The position numbers were made by a program, and so were the translations under genes. Of a DNA stretch of 64,000 nt, positions 1 through 10,937 are shown one piece after another (positions within the stretch are counted from its first letter, which is position 1; each line of letters starts with the position of its first letter). Source of the stretch: Fratercula arctica (taxonomy: Eukaryota; Chordata; Aves; Charadriiformes; Alcidae); NCBI GenBank assembly GCA_947846985.1, contig CANTUZ010000008.1, forward strand, positions 39,202,817 to 39,266,816, given 5' to 3'. The notes under the pieces are model-generated. The model saw nothing but the letters and a program-made list of their open reading frames with translations, was not told the DNA's origin and searched no databases.

Positions 1-2115
1 TAGGATCGGCACCTGGCTTTATCAACGCACTCATTTACCAAATCAAACTGTCCCAGAAAGCAGCCAGTTGCCCTTTAACTGTGTTCATGAAGTAAAAATT
101 GTTTAATGGGGTCTGGGATTGGAAGGATATGGATCAGATCCAGCCGAGATTTGCCAAGTATTCTTCGTACAGCTATGCGGCAGAGAGACAAGAGGCTCCG
201 CGTGTGGCCTGCAGTAAAGAAAGCAGAGAAAAACTATTGAGGGGACACAGAGATGAAGAGAGGGGGGCAACAGTGCGTAAATTGTGCTGAGCTCTGGCTG
301 ACAGCTGAGGAGCCAACTACCCCTTCCATATGCCAAGGCCACATGAAGCAACATGAAGGCAGCAAAGGAGAGCTGAGCATGCACAAATCTGCCCTGTGAG
401 GAGGCCGAGCCTTTTGGCCAAAGATTTGGAGCAATGACAGCTGCCACATGGGCAGTTTGGAAGGGTAAGCTGGAGACTGCACGGGGTTGTGACCATGGCG
501 CCAGTCCCTGCATAAGAGGGTTCAAGAGATCACTGCCAAATCCACTGTGAGAGGCTTTATGCTATTCAGATCATTTTAAAATTACGTGGACTTTATTTTT
601 TGGTCTAAACCACCCCCTGGGAATCAATAGCACTGATGGCCAGCTCAGACCTTATCCCAACTTTCTTTTAAGGACTTCTTTTGAGTTCATGGAGAGCTCT
701 TTCAGCACTGGGACAAGAGGATGGTGGCGTTCACGTTGACTCAGGAACTGAACCTCCAAGGTATCAATCCATTACCCTGCATGCTCTGCCTGAGCAGTCC
801 CATTTGCCTCCTAAACCCAGGCGTAATGGAAACCACCTGCTCCAGCTTATGTGCGCCTCTTCTCAGCAAAAATCCGGGTAGGTTTAAAAACCAGGCACGT
901 GCAAAGCTAAGTAACTTTGGGGTGGGGGCTGGGGGTTGTATCCCACATCCTGAATCCCTTTGAAATTTCTCTGGAGTTTGAGAGGGAAACCCAACTTCCA
1001 ACCCCGGTGCAAAGCCCTGGCCTTCACCAGCTGAGCCTGGTGGTTTTACGAGGTGCTGCCCTTGCTGGAACCAGGGTGCGCACTGCACTGATGTTGCTTT
1101 TGTTATAAAAAGAAAGAAATAGCAGGTAAATTTAGGCATGTTCAGGTCTGAGGGTCTGGTTTACTTCATTTGTAACTCATTTGCTTCCCAGAGGATGTTA
1201 AATTCAAAAAGCCAGCTTTTTCACACCTTTTTCCACCACCATCTGAGCTCCCTCCTGCCACTTGTTACCACTGTTTGTGACTTTACTTCCCTAGCAGTCT
1301 GTCCAGATATAACTACCTCTTGGCTCCCTCCCTAGGCCCCCCTGCAGAGCACAGGGTCACCCAAGAATAGCGAGGGCACATCTGTATGGCTTTTGAGAAC
1401 TGGGTCTCACGGGATACGCCATAACCTGACTGTGGTCCGCAGACCCAAAGCCCAGCTCCAATAGGACCATGCTGCCTACCATTGCCTCAGGCTGCTGAGG
1501 ACACTGCTAGGCAACAGAAAAGAGCTGGGAGAAAGACAAAAAATGTAAAGTTACAGAGGTTAGGCTGCTGATAGGCATCATTGGTAAATGAAGGACTCAA
1601 GAGGGAAAACCTCTCGAGTTTGAACATGAACCTATAAAATACAACAGAAGAAAAACAGGGAGCCTAGCTGGAGGCTTATGGGGACGTCACTGGGTTGAGT
1701 CATCAGTGACGACAGCGCCAAAGGCAGGCAGCAGCTCAGCGACACTGAGGATCCATGCCAGGGAGCTGCAGAGGTCAGCCCCTTGGTCCTCTCCTGCCTG
1801 ATGTCTGCCTGGCCAGCAATAGCTCTTTGGGAGCCGTATCACGGGTGGTGAAGTCCTTAATGCTTAGCTTAACAGCTTGTTATATCCCAGTTATCATTTT
1901 TGTGTGTTAGAATTGCTTAAGTTAGGTATAACCTGTTTTACACTATCTCTTTGCACTTGTCTGAAGGCACATGAACAAACAGACCCAAAAGAAGACGGTA
2001 ACACCCACCCTACCACCTGAACAGCTCCTAACTACCAAATAAACTCCCCGAAGTTTTCTCCTGAATCCAGAGCTAGATAAAACGAGTGACACTTCAGTAA
2101 GTCAAAGCCACTTAC
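1..2115. other. Distal ASB1 intron, nothing recognised
   Basis: Non-coding on both strands as far as can be judged. This is inferred to be part of the intron between exon 4 and the unseen SOCS-box exon. Open frames here are short and lack family resemblance. No repeat tails or RNA genes were recognised. Confidence 0.6.
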
Positions 2116-2501
2116 CCCTTGCTTCTTTGAACACCTCCAGAGCCTCAGGGTTGACTTTAACCCTTCCCGTGGATTCAACTCCCAAGGCCTCCACTTTCAC
2201 CAGGTTCAGATTGGCTCCAAAGTCAATCAAGAGGTGGACAAACGCCGCTTCACAGCCATGCCGCAGGACAGCGTCCATCACACACACCGGGGAGCCCCGG
2301 GAGAAGCCTTGGATGTTGATGGGCCCGCAGCAATTAAAATCTGGGTTGGCTCCTGCCTGGAGCAGCAGCCGGAAGCACTGGAGGTTGTGATAGGCAGCGC
2401 TGATGTACAGTGGGCAGACCACCAGCGTGGTGAGGGGCCGCAGGGAGAGGCTGGGGACCCGGGAAGTGAGGTGGTGATTGACATCCACGTCTGCGCCGTA
2501 C
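2116..2501 (-). CDS. ASB1: ASB1 coding exon 4 (C-terminal ankyrin repeats)
   Basis: Three hundred and eighty-six bases: the last base of Arg169, residues 170-297 and the first base of the next codon. It begins YGADVDVNHHL, followed by CPLYISAAYHNLQCFRLLL, GANPDFNC, MDAVLRHGCEAAFVHLLIDF and GANLNLV, and ends NPEALEVFKEAR. These match the distal ankyrin repeats of ASB1. The acceptor is CACCCAG and the donor is AAGGG|GTAAGT, a strong donor leading to the SOCS-box exon. The segment after DVNHHL (about 14 residues) differs from human, as expected for a linker, while the repeats agree closely. No disruption is seen. Confidence 0.96.
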
Positions 2502-5500
2502 CTGGGTGGGTGAGAGAAGAGCAGAGGTTTGGCAACAAGGGCAACAGCACCACAACTGCACCCCAGGGTGACAAACTGTCAGGGAATGAGACTGAAGGAC
2601 ACCTGGAGCACCCTGCCTGTCTTTGGTACCTCTGGGGCCCACCACCCAAGAACCACCCATACCTATCCTGACAGGGGCCTGGCAGGGCTTCTGAGCGGGG
2701 ATGCCATATCCAGCACAGTCTGATCTTCAGGAAGCAAAGCTGTTTCTCTGCCCACAACAGCCCAGGCTTGGGAGAGAGCAGCTAAGGAACATCTTTCCTT
2801 GCCCTCCTGAAGGATGTGCCAAGCATGGCCTTGGCACAAGGGACGGCTCAGCCCCAAGCCAGCACCACGTAATGTTGGAGGCTAATGAGCCAGCTGGGGA
2901 GCGGGGATGTTTCCAAATGACTCAGTTGAAGAGATGCAGTGAAGTAACTTTCCCACCAGGATAAAACAGGCCAAAAAGCAATACAGGCAATTGATCTGAC
3001 TGTCACAGACAGCAAGGAAATGGAAACAGAAATCTGTGCTCAACAGCGAAACGTGTATGACAAAATCCTGCTCCCGAAGGAGCTGGGGTGGTTGAAATCC
3101 CACCAGAAATCCCATCAAGGAGTCAAAAAGAGGCCTTTTCCCTAGTAATCAGCTCAGCTGAAGGGATGTACCCGCCAACTCTAAGCACGTAAGAAACTGG
3201 AAAAACACAAAATAATTGCATCAGACCTTCCGCTCTCCCCATTCATCCTGCACAGTTCCATTCACAGGTTATATATTATACTGGATACTGCACGAGAGAT
3301 CAGTATATATAATATATAACTGCACGAGAGTTCACTGGCCAGCACTCCAGGCACTGAAGGGGAGACTTCCATAAGCCGCAGCAGCAAACCTCTCAAGCCT
3401 TTTGCAACTGGCTCCTGCCTCACTCCACCCCACAGAGAAACCCCTATCTCACATCTTCACCGCACGGTGCCACGATATCCCAACTGCTCCATAAGCACTG
3501 CGACCAGAGCAAAGTGGGCTCAGACTTGCTGTGGTGGAGAGAAGGCACGCGAGCAGGCTAAAGCCCTGCTCAATGGACATCAGCACGGTCATCAAACAGA
3601 AGCAGCGCCCACAGCATACTTCTTTTTGGGGAAGTACAGATGGCACTAAGTTGTGAATGAGCAGAAAACAAGGCTTATTGGCTTCGGTTCTCTTCATTTT
3701 TTTGGAGGAAGTGAAGAAAGCAGCCAAATAAATGGGAGCAAAAAGGCTAAGTGTCGCTCTCTGGAAAAGCATGGAATTTGAAAAATGGCAATGCTGCAGA
3801 GAGAAGAGACGGCAGAAATAAGCACTTATTTCCCCCAGGCTGGGTAACACCCAAGCACTGGGGACACTAACTCCATCTATTTCACACGCAGCTTGGACGG
3901 GAACAAGGAGGAAGACAACACAATTCCCTAAGGAGTAGCTGGTTTTAAGTGCAGTATTGCAGATCGAGCAAAGCCTTGTCCCTTCTTCCCACAAGACGCC
4001 AGTCCCCCTCCCAAAATTGCAGACTGAGCACTCAGAGAACTAGATTTTTCTATCTTTATAGATTATCTTATTACGTTCCTTTCTGCAGTTAATAAAACAA
4101 ATAAGGAAACCACCTGGGGACAAATTCTGCCTCAAGGCAAGCACAGCTCTTGTTGAACCCAGCAAATACTTAACAAAGGCTTCAATTCTGAGGATAGGAA
4201 TAGTCTCATTTAAATTAAGCACACACAGAACAAGGCCTGAGGAAACTTGTCGAAGAGCCGCAGGCAGTGTATTTTTACCCCAACGCACAAGATCTCCCAA
4301 GCGTGAACATCTTGGCTGAGATCTCAGGAAACCTGTGGAGTGGAGAAAATGCAGAAAAAGGAGGGAGCTGGGCAGTAACAACACTGCTGAGTGCGAGCCG
4401 GTTCTCGCACCAGCCACAGGACTGAGCTTCGCTTCCCAGGCCAGGCAACTGGCCCAGGAATCACCGCACAGTAAGGCGACACTCACATCTTTTGGGGACT
4501 TTGGCAGCACTTTGCTCAATCTGCATGACTTTACCTACGTTAGAGCACAGAGGGCTAAATAAAAAAGGTGTGTGTTCTCCACACGCAGTCACATGTTTCC
4601 CCGTAGATGAACAAACCTCTTAAAATCAGACTATGTGAGCATTTGGTTAGAGCCATCTGTGCTGCTGTGGGACTTTCCTAGGGCTGTTGTATGGCCACCG
4701 CCTCCTATGGCCACAGTCCTAACCAGACAGTAGGTACGCCTTCATTTCAGTTCTTTTTTTTTCATTACTGTCATCAAAATTTTCAGTGGAAACCCCCAGT
4801 TCAATACAAAATACAAAATTCTGCTTTTGTATCAGTTAGGCATGCGCCTGAGGCATTGGGATGATTTGTCAGATCTCTTTTTCACCCTTTTTTAGTGTGG
4901 CAAAAGGATCCTCTTGTCCTTAATACGCTGGGGCGGCCCTCAGTTACACTGCAAGTCTAATGCCACAGTCCCATCCCATCGCAGCATGATCACGTCACAA
5001 GCTGTCAGGAAAGTAATCCATACCCTGGCAATACAAGCATAAATATTTCTGCCAGCCGTCTTATAAGCTGGATTGCCATTTCATAGCCATGCGTGTATTT
5101 ACTATTAATGGATACAACTGCACCTATTGCTTGGTGAGCTGCTTCAGCAATTCTGGTAGGATTCACAAATCCTGAGTGTGCTTGCATATGATTAAAAAAA
5201 TAAAATAAACCAGCTGATGTTTAGACACCTTGCAGCAAGCCTAAACTGGGCTGGGCTTTCTTTTCAGGACACTGAGGCGCTCTCAAGCTGAATACGCTGA
5301 AATATTTCCTTATATCTCAGTAAATGTGTCTTCCTCATTGCATTCCCCCTGCCAAATCCTTTAAATCAACATTTTAAAAATCTCTGAGTGAGCTTTGTAA
5401 CATAAGACTGCATTTTAAAGTAAGCAGCTCTGAACAGATCTGTGAAACCCCTACTCTGAGATATTTGAAATTTTGGGCAATCTGACAATTTGGTATTAGC

Positions 5501-6945
5501 TTAGCAGCCTTGGGAGAGACATTGTCTAATAAAAAGATATTGGACAAACTCCAGTTAATTTTCAATCCTGAAATTTTTCCAAAATCTTGCTTTTAATATT
5601 GCTGGCAAGGTATCCCAAGGAGTAGACACATAAATCAATGCATCAGCTCTCCATGTGCTGCTGAAATACCATTATTTGCTACATTTCACCCTGCCTTAGC
5701 AGATATATCAGGGGAGATTCTCGGGAATGCAGCACGTGAGCTGAACCCTGTACCAACACGCACGTGGCGACGGGGACACCCTTCTCTCAGCTTGCTGAGA
5801 AAGGAGCAAGGAGGGGGGACCGCCTCCCCTTCTTTCTACTTGCCAGCTTCCTTAAAGCTGCACTTCTATGAAAATTAACTTCCCCACAAGCAAAAAGGAA
5901 AGGAGAAAATCCCCAAGCACTTTGAAATTTTTCTATTCAAATCCTCTTTGTTGTTATTTTCTAGCATTTGCAGTCATGGAAAGGACTCCTTGGAGAGTGT
6001 TTCTGTGTGAATCCAAATAAACTTTCTTCTCTTTTACTATTTCTTTCTACAAGCTGCATTTTCCCCTTATTATTTGGTGTCAATGGCCCGTATAGTTGCT
6101 CAGCACAGTCCCTTATACAAAAAGGCTTCCAATTTAGAAGAAAGGAAATATAATGACATGCCACGGAGGAAGAAACTCAAGCTTGCACAGCCTGCTGCTA
6201 GACCTTGAGCCCACTCACTGCTGGTGCTGCAGAGGAAGTTTCCTGAGGGACTGGAGGTCACCAGCCACCCACTGCACAGCCTCACAGTACTGTCTGTCAC
6301 TCCCTGCCCCACGGATGCCACCCCTTTGATGGAGCTGCACATGAGGTATCCAGCAAGGGGAGACTGAGTCAGATGGCACGGAGGGTGCCCTAGTCATGGG
6401 TAACCACCAGGCAGCAAAGGACAGACAGTGACGGCAACAAGCATCTCTCCTCCCAATGACAGAAAACGGTCAGAGCAGCAGAGCTAGACAAAGGCGAGAG
6501 GTGTTTCCAACCAATTTTTGGTTCACTGGTGGATCCACCTCACTCATAAACTCAGCCAGGGGCACGGAGCTGGCAGGCGACATGGAGGTGGCAGGGAAGA
6601 TACTTTCCAAGATTTGGCTCCGACTGAATAGTGGACGGTGGGCTCAGAGACTCCTCTTTTGGGTACTGTCTTTGGAGAACAGTCACAGGAGTCACACAGG
6701 AGGATGCAGACCTGTTCCCAGGGCCAAGCAATGGGGAAGACAAGGATGTCTCTTTAGGCATCTCCACTCTCTCTCCTGTCCATCTTTTGGCCAGCTTCAC
6801 CAGGCCTGTGGAGGCACTGGGCATGAGAGGAGGGAATGGATGCTCTGAGCCCCATGGGGGAAAAAGATCCCAAGGGAATAAGAGAGGGAAGTAGAGCAAC
6901 TCTTCTCCCCACCAGATCATCTCCAGCTTGTACCCGAGCTCTCAC
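2502..6945. other. ASB1 intron 3, mostly unique sequence
   Basis: A 4.4 kb intron between exons 3 and 4. Apart from a short AT palindrome near 3.27-3.33 kb, no gene, CR1 copy or RNA gene was recognised. The longest open frame (minus strand, 3449-3994) resembles no family and is treated as chance. Confidence 0.75.
3268..3330. repeat. AT-rich palindrome with overlapping direct repeat
   Basis: The arms 3268-3283 and 3301-3320 are reverse complements apart from a 4-base bulge, separated by 17 bases. A perfect 12-base repeat (ACTGCACGAGAG) occurs at 3287-3298 and again at 3319-3330. It could form a hairpin, or it may mark a small insertion scar. No function is implied. Confidence 0.6.
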
Positions 6946-7248
6946 CTGATCAGCTCCCGGAGGATGTCTGCCCGGCCCACACGTGCCGCGTGGTAGACTG
7001 GGGTGCTGCGGTGGTGCCGGCTGCCGTTGGGGTCAGCTCCAGCTTCCAGGAGGATCTTGGCACATTCGAGGTGCCCATTGACCACAGCTACGTAGAGGGC
7101 GGTCTGCCCCTTCACGTCCACCAGGTCGATCTCAGCCCCTTTGCGGAGGAGGAAGTCGACGCAGGGGCCGTGGCCGGCGGTGGCGGCGATGCGCAGCGGC
7201 GTGCAGGGCAGCCAGCCGCAGCACCACACCGACTTCTCGTTGATCCGG
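6946..7248 (-). CDS. ASB1: ASB1 coding exon 3 (ankyrin repeats)
   Basis: Three hundred and three bases: the last base of Ser68, residues 69-168 and two bases of Arg169. It begins RINEKSVWCCGWLPCTPLRI and carries about three ankyrin repeats. Their hallmarks are TPLRIAATAGHGPCVDFLL, GQTALYVAVVNGHLECAKIL and STPVYHAARVGRADILREL, each with the usual G-x-TPLxxAA helix and a turn ending in GADPN or GAEID. The acceptor is GATGCCAG and the donor is ATCAG|GTGAG. These repeats form the substrate-binding face. The exon is GC-rich compared with the surrounding introns and has no disruption. Confidence 0.97.
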
Positions 7249-9188
7249 CTGGCATCGGGGGTGAAAAGCATTAGGTCAGAGAGGGCTTCCTGCCACCTTG
7301 CACTACCCCACCTACCCCAGCCGTAGAGAAGGATGCTGGGAGAGTCCCAACAGCTCCCTTGAAGCTTTTCCTACCCATTTTTGGCACTTTATAGCAGCCC
7401 TGAAAAGCTCCCGCTAATAACCTGACTAGGTGTTGCACATAGGTAGCCAGAGACTACAGCATGTACCGGAGTAGTGCCTGGAAGATGGGCTTTATCGCAG
7501 CTCTGCTATATCAGGAGCTGCACATAAGCACAGTTAAGGGACAAACCCTGTCTCAAAACTCAGTCAAAACTGCCAATAAAAAAAATAAAATTCCCTAATC
7601 CCTTTTTTAAAGGGAGATGTCCAAAATCAAAAGTGACCAAAAGTCAGGGACCACCACAGTTTAATTCAAGCTGCTCCAAAAGGGGCAGAAGGTTGTCAAA
7701 GCAGCAAGGAAACAGCAAGAGGGCAGAGGAAATGCAGGCATACAGCCGAATCACACCACTGGCCACATCCACACTCAGCCAGGCACCACGGGATGACATA
7801 AACACAAATCCAGGGAAACTCAGCCCTGCCAGCAAGGAGTAAGCTTGGGAGGTGTGGCCATCCTCCACTGAACAGCGTAAGTGGGCCATTAGCATCCTTG
7901 TTGGATGGCCATGCTGGCATAAAAGCCTTTTCCAATTTATTGAAAGAGGTGGCTCCGGCTGATGGCTGTTTAGATCCTCTCTGAAATAACCTGTACCATT
8001 TGTCACGCCCATCCACATCTCAGGTTAGCCCTACAGATCTCATAAATATCCAGACCTCACTCCCAAATTCTCTTCAAACCACTGCGGGTACCATTTTAGC
8101 AGGAACACACAGAAGGGAAGGGATTTCTCTAAGACCAATGTAGGCTGGCGAAGGTGCTCTTCAGCCAGCACAGCGGTGGATTTGCTCTTCTAGCTCACTC
8201 CATGCAGGCCCACGCAACTGGTACAGGACAAAGCAGTTTTTATACAGTGCATTTAACAGAGTTTACTAGGAGAGGAATTCCCCAATTTTTTTTTCCAACC
8301 ATGTTTTAGGAAGAGGAGTAGTATAAACCCCACATCAAGACCTCAGCTGTCAAGTCTTAGGATAAAAGTGCTCCCTTTAACCTTGGAGGTTTGGGGATCT
8401 CCACCCCATACTTACCCCCAAATTCAAAGAAGTCACTTCTCTGCTCATTCCATCACCTGTGTGATGGTGCTGCGGGTCCAGCCCTGCTCCTCCCACCAAA
8501 CTTTGCTTTTTCCTGCAGGGAAGGATGCCTGGACCTGCTGCCACAGGGTTCCCACGCGGCATGAGACAAAAAATAAGGCAAAAATCTCAGACCAAGGGAC
8601 CCAAGAGCCCCAGCTGCCCAGGTGGCAGAAAGGGGGGCTGGGTCATTCTAATTTTTGATGAAAGGACACTTTTTTTTTGAGGCTGGGAGACATTCTGCAC
8701 TTTGTGCAGTTTTCTCCACAATGCAGGAAAATTAATTAACTATCCCCAAAGTCACAGACTTAGCACTGGGCAGATTTGGTAACACAGGGTGTTTCAGATT
8801 TATGTATGATTGTAATCCTTTTTGTATGTTTTTCCCATTATTCGTAGGCTCCTATTTTCATGGGGTTACGCTTCCACCCTGATCTGAAAAGAACTTGCGC
8901 ACGGCCTCCGCACGCTCCGAACTGGCTTGAGGTTTGCCTGCCTGGAGGACCAACGGGGGATGACTTTGGGGGGGGGGGGGGGCGAGCGGAGCATCCTCCT
9001 CCCAACCTGACATCCCTCCCGTAACAAACGGAGCAGGACGGGGTCTCCAAATGGAGCAGGCTGTGGGGGTCAATGAGCCAAAAGCGTTCAAGCGGGACCT
9101 GGCACCCTCATCCCCCTGTGAGGAGGGGGGGGGTCTCCAGAGCCAGGGTGAGGGTGCGGGCAGGGCGGGGTGGGAGAAGGCCCCTCAC
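7249..9188. other. ASB1 intron 2
   Basis: A 1.9 kb intron with nothing coding recognised. It has poly-G runs near 8966-8982 and 9127-9136 at its promoter-proximal end, where base composition rises into the CpG island. Confidence 0.7.
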
Positions 9189-9330
9189 CTTTGGAAGCTC
9201 TCCTCTTGCAGTAAGCTCTTGAGGGTGGGCAGGTCCCCCACGTAGGCCGCGTCGTGCAGCCGGGTGTCCTCGCAGTGCTCGATGGGGTGGTCGCAAAACT
9301 GCTCCCGCAGCCACTCCTTTAGGTTACGAC
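9189..9330 (-). CDS. ASB1: ASB1 coding exon 2
   Basis: One hundred and forty-two bases, encoding the end of Gly21, residues 22-67 and two bases of Ser68. It begins RNLKEWLREQFCDHP and continues into HCEDTRLHDAAYVGDLPTL, which is the conserved N-terminal block of ASB1 followed by the first ankyrin-type helix pair (the xLHxAAxxGDLxxLKxLL pattern). The acceptor is CCAGCGCAG and the donor is CAAAG|GTGAGG. Position 25 in the block is Ile (Pro-Ile-Glu) where human has Leu, a conservative change. The exon is still within the CpG island. Confidence 0.95.
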
Positions 9331-9492
9331 CTGCGCTGGAGAGAGAGGCGGGGGGGGGGAGCCGGGCTGAGCCCTGCACTGAGGCGGCGGGGCACGGGGG
9401 GGGGCCTGTCCCGTCCCCTCCCGGCGCAAGGCGAGCCTGAAAGGAGCCCCCGGGCGGGCGGCGGGCAGCGCCGCTCCCCCCCACCACGTTAC
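9331..9492 (-). other. ASB1: ASB1 intron 1, 162 bp, in frame and stop-free
   Basis: A very short GC-rich intron with donor GTAACG and acceptor TCCAGCGCAG. Its length is 54 codons exactly and it contains no stop in the coding frame, so retention would insert 54 residues rich in Gly, Ala, Pro and Arg without breaking the protein. The spliced form is preferred because it restores the vertebrate ASB1 N-terminus (QAG-RNLKEW). Short GC-rich introns are common in bird genes. Confidence 0.8.
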
Positions 9493-9553
9493 CTGCCTGC
9501 CCGACTGAGGCGGCGGGCGGGTCCCCGCCGCCGAGGGGGCCGCCCTCCGCCAT
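9493..9553 (-). CDS. ASB1: ASB1 coding exon 1 (start codon)
   Basis: Sixty-one coding bases from the ATG at 9553-9551, encoding residues 1-20 (MAEGG, then a Gly/Pro/Ala-rich stretch) plus the first base of Gly21. The donor is GCAG|GTAACG. The start is chosen because vertebrate ASB1 begins MAEGG and because the spliced product runs directly into RNLKEW. The base at -3 is C and at +4 is G, so the initiation context is only moderate. The exon lies inside a very GC-rich island. The reading frame stays open past the donor (see the 162 bp intron). Confidence 0.85.
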
Positions 9554-9610
9554 CTGCCCCTCGCACCGCCGGGCCGGCTCGGCCTCCCTCCCCTCCAGCA
9601 GCCTCCCCCC

Positions 9611-9626
9611 CGCCGCCGCCGCCGCC
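9611..9626. repeat. (GCC)n trinucleotide run in the ASB1 5' region
   Basis: About five uninterrupted CGC/GCC units, read as GGC on the transcribed ASB1 sense strand, 58-73 bases upstream of the ATG. It is probably within the 5' UTR. GGC runs of this kind can fold and can vary in length. Confidence 0.75.
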
Positions 9627-10034
9627 CTCCCTCCCCGGCCCGGCCTGATTGGTGCCTGCCGGCCCGGCGGCTTCCTGCCTCCGCGTTAAGGTGGTTTTTC
9701 CCCGGCGGGAGGAGGGCGGTTCGGCTCCGCTCCGGCAGCGCGAGAGCCAGCAGCGACGCCGCAGCCATTCCTCCTTCAGACCCGCCCCGCGGCCGCTCCT
9801 CAGCGCGGGGGAGGCTGGGGGGGGGCCCGGCCCGGCTCTGCCGGCGGCGGCGGCCCTCAGCGCCCCGGGCCGGGGCCGGAGCCCGGCTGAGCTCGGTCGC
9901 TGGTGAAGGGGCCTGAGGGGCTCCTTCTTCCAGCAGCGGGCTAAAACGTGGCTGACAATTTACAGTGCTGTCCCCGCTCCCCGGAGCAGCCTCACGGCCA
10001 CCTCCTGCACCTCGGAAGGAGGTACATCAAGTGT

Positions 10035-10937
10035 CACAGAATCACAGAATGGTGGGGGTTGGAAGGGCCCTCTGGAGATCACCCAGTCCAACCCCCTGCC
10101 AGAGCAGGGTCACCCAGAGCAGGTGGCACAGGAACGCGTCCAGGCGGGTTTGGAATGTCTCCAGAGACGGAGACTCCACCACCTCTCTGGGCAGCCTGTG
10201 CCAGGGCTCTGCCACCCTCACAGGAAAGAAGTTCCTCCTCATGTTTAGGTGGAACTTCCCATGGTCAAGTTTGTGCCTGTGCCAGTGCTCTGCCACCCTC
10301 ACAGGAAAGAAGTTCCTCCTCATGTTTAGGTGGAACTTCCCATGGTCAAGTTTGTGCCTGTTACCTTTTGTCCTGTCACTGGGCACCACTGAAAAGAGCC
10401 TGGCCCCATCCTCCTGACACCCACCTTTTAAGTATTGATAAGCATTGATGAGATCCCCCCTCAGTTGTCTTTTTTCCAGACTAAAAAGACCCAAATCCCT
10501 CAGCCTTTCCTCATAAGAGAGATGTTCCAGTCCCCTCATCGTCTTGGTGGCCCTTTGCTGTCCCCTCTCCAGCAGTTCCCTGTCCTTCTTGAACTGGGGA
10601 GCCCAGAACTGGACCCAGTGCTCCAGACGCGGCCTCCCCAGGGCAGAGCAGAGGGGGAGGATGACCTCCCTCCACCTGCTGGCCACGCTCTTCTTGATGC
10701 ACGCCAGGATGCCATTGGCCTTCTTGGCCACAAAGGCACGTTGCTGGCTCGTGGTCATCCTGTTGTCCACCAGGACTCCCAGGTCTCTTTCCACCAAGCT
10801 GCTCTCCAGCAGGTCAGCCCCCAACCTGTACTGGTGCGGGGGGTTATTCCTCCTCAGGTGCAGCACCCTACACTTGCCCTGGTTGAATTTCATAAGGTGT
10901 CCTTCCACCCAACTCTCCAGCCTGTCCAGGTCTCACT
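10035..10937 (-). mobile_element. CR1 LINE, 3' part with open ORF2 C-terminus
   Basis: A chicken-repeat-1 non-LTR retrotransposon, 5'-truncated, on the minus strand. The plus strand at 10036 starts with the complement of the CR1 tail (TCACAGAATCACAGAATGG) followed by GTTGGAAGGGC. A 288-residue frame (10042-10908) stays open and shows the reverse-transcriptase C-terminal signature: [44 protein letters not shown] and [15 protein letters not shown]. The open frame suggests a fairly young copy. It contains an exact 81 bp tandem duplication. It is inserted just upstream of the ASB1 CpG island. It is not functional, because the 5' end, the endonuclease and the RT catalytic region are missing. Confidence 0.95.
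10197..10358 (-). repeat. 81 bp in-frame tandem duplication inside CR1
   Basis: Two adjacent copies, 10197-10277 and 10278-10358, differ at about one base (AGGGCTC versus AGTGCTC). Since 81 is 27 codons, the ORF2 frame stays open and the protein carries a 27-residue repeat beginning [23 protein letters not shown]1 ORF2 normally has this block once. Confidence 0.95.

Larger units (their letters stand above)
1..9553 (-). other. ASB1: ASB1 gene span (5' end complete, last exon off the left edge)
   Basis: Ankyrin repeat and SOCS box protein 1. Four coding exons (9493-9553, 9189-9330, 6946-7248, 2116-2501) join with compatible phases (1, 2, 2, 1) and GT-AG borders to give 297 complete codons; human ASB1 has about 335 residues. 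In this family the ankyrin repeats bind the substrate, and a C-terminal SOCS box recruits Elongin B/C and Cullin-5 to form a ubiquitin ligase in the cytoplasm. The SOCS-box exon was looked for on the minus strand of 1-2115 and not found, so it is inferred to lie beyond the left edge. Identity rests on close agreement with remembered vertebrate ASB1, including the N-terminal MAEGG, the RNLKEWLREQFCDHP block and the ankyrin repeats. TRAF3IP1 upstream in the same orientation supports orthology. No frameshift or internal stop was seen. Confidence 0.93.
9100..9950 (-). promoter_or_regulatory. CpG island with the ASB1 promoter and 5' UTR
   Basis: A block of very high G+C with abundant CpG covers ASB1 exons 1 and 2 and runs about 400 bases upstream of the ATG. 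There is no TATA-like element upstream of the start codon. This fits a TATA-less housekeeping-type promoter. Several GC-box-like CCGCCC strings are present (for example around 9781). The transcription start cannot be placed from sequence. Open frames on either strand here are by-products of the base composition. Confidence 0.75.

Noticed and set aside
1..2115. ASB1 SOCS-box exon
   Set aside because: Searched for the expected Leu/Cys/Arg-rich SOCS-box sequence on the minus strand. Not found, so it is assigned beyond the left edge.
3449..3994. 181-codon minus-strand open frame inside ASB1 intron 3
   Set aside because: Cys/Leu/Ser-rich without domain pattern or known similarity; lies within an intron of a same-strand gene. 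Treated as chance.
9319..9906. Arg/Ala/Pro-rich open frames of 85-149 codons in the CpG island
   Set aside because: High GC removes stop codons by chance. They are out of frame with ASB1 and have no recognised domain.
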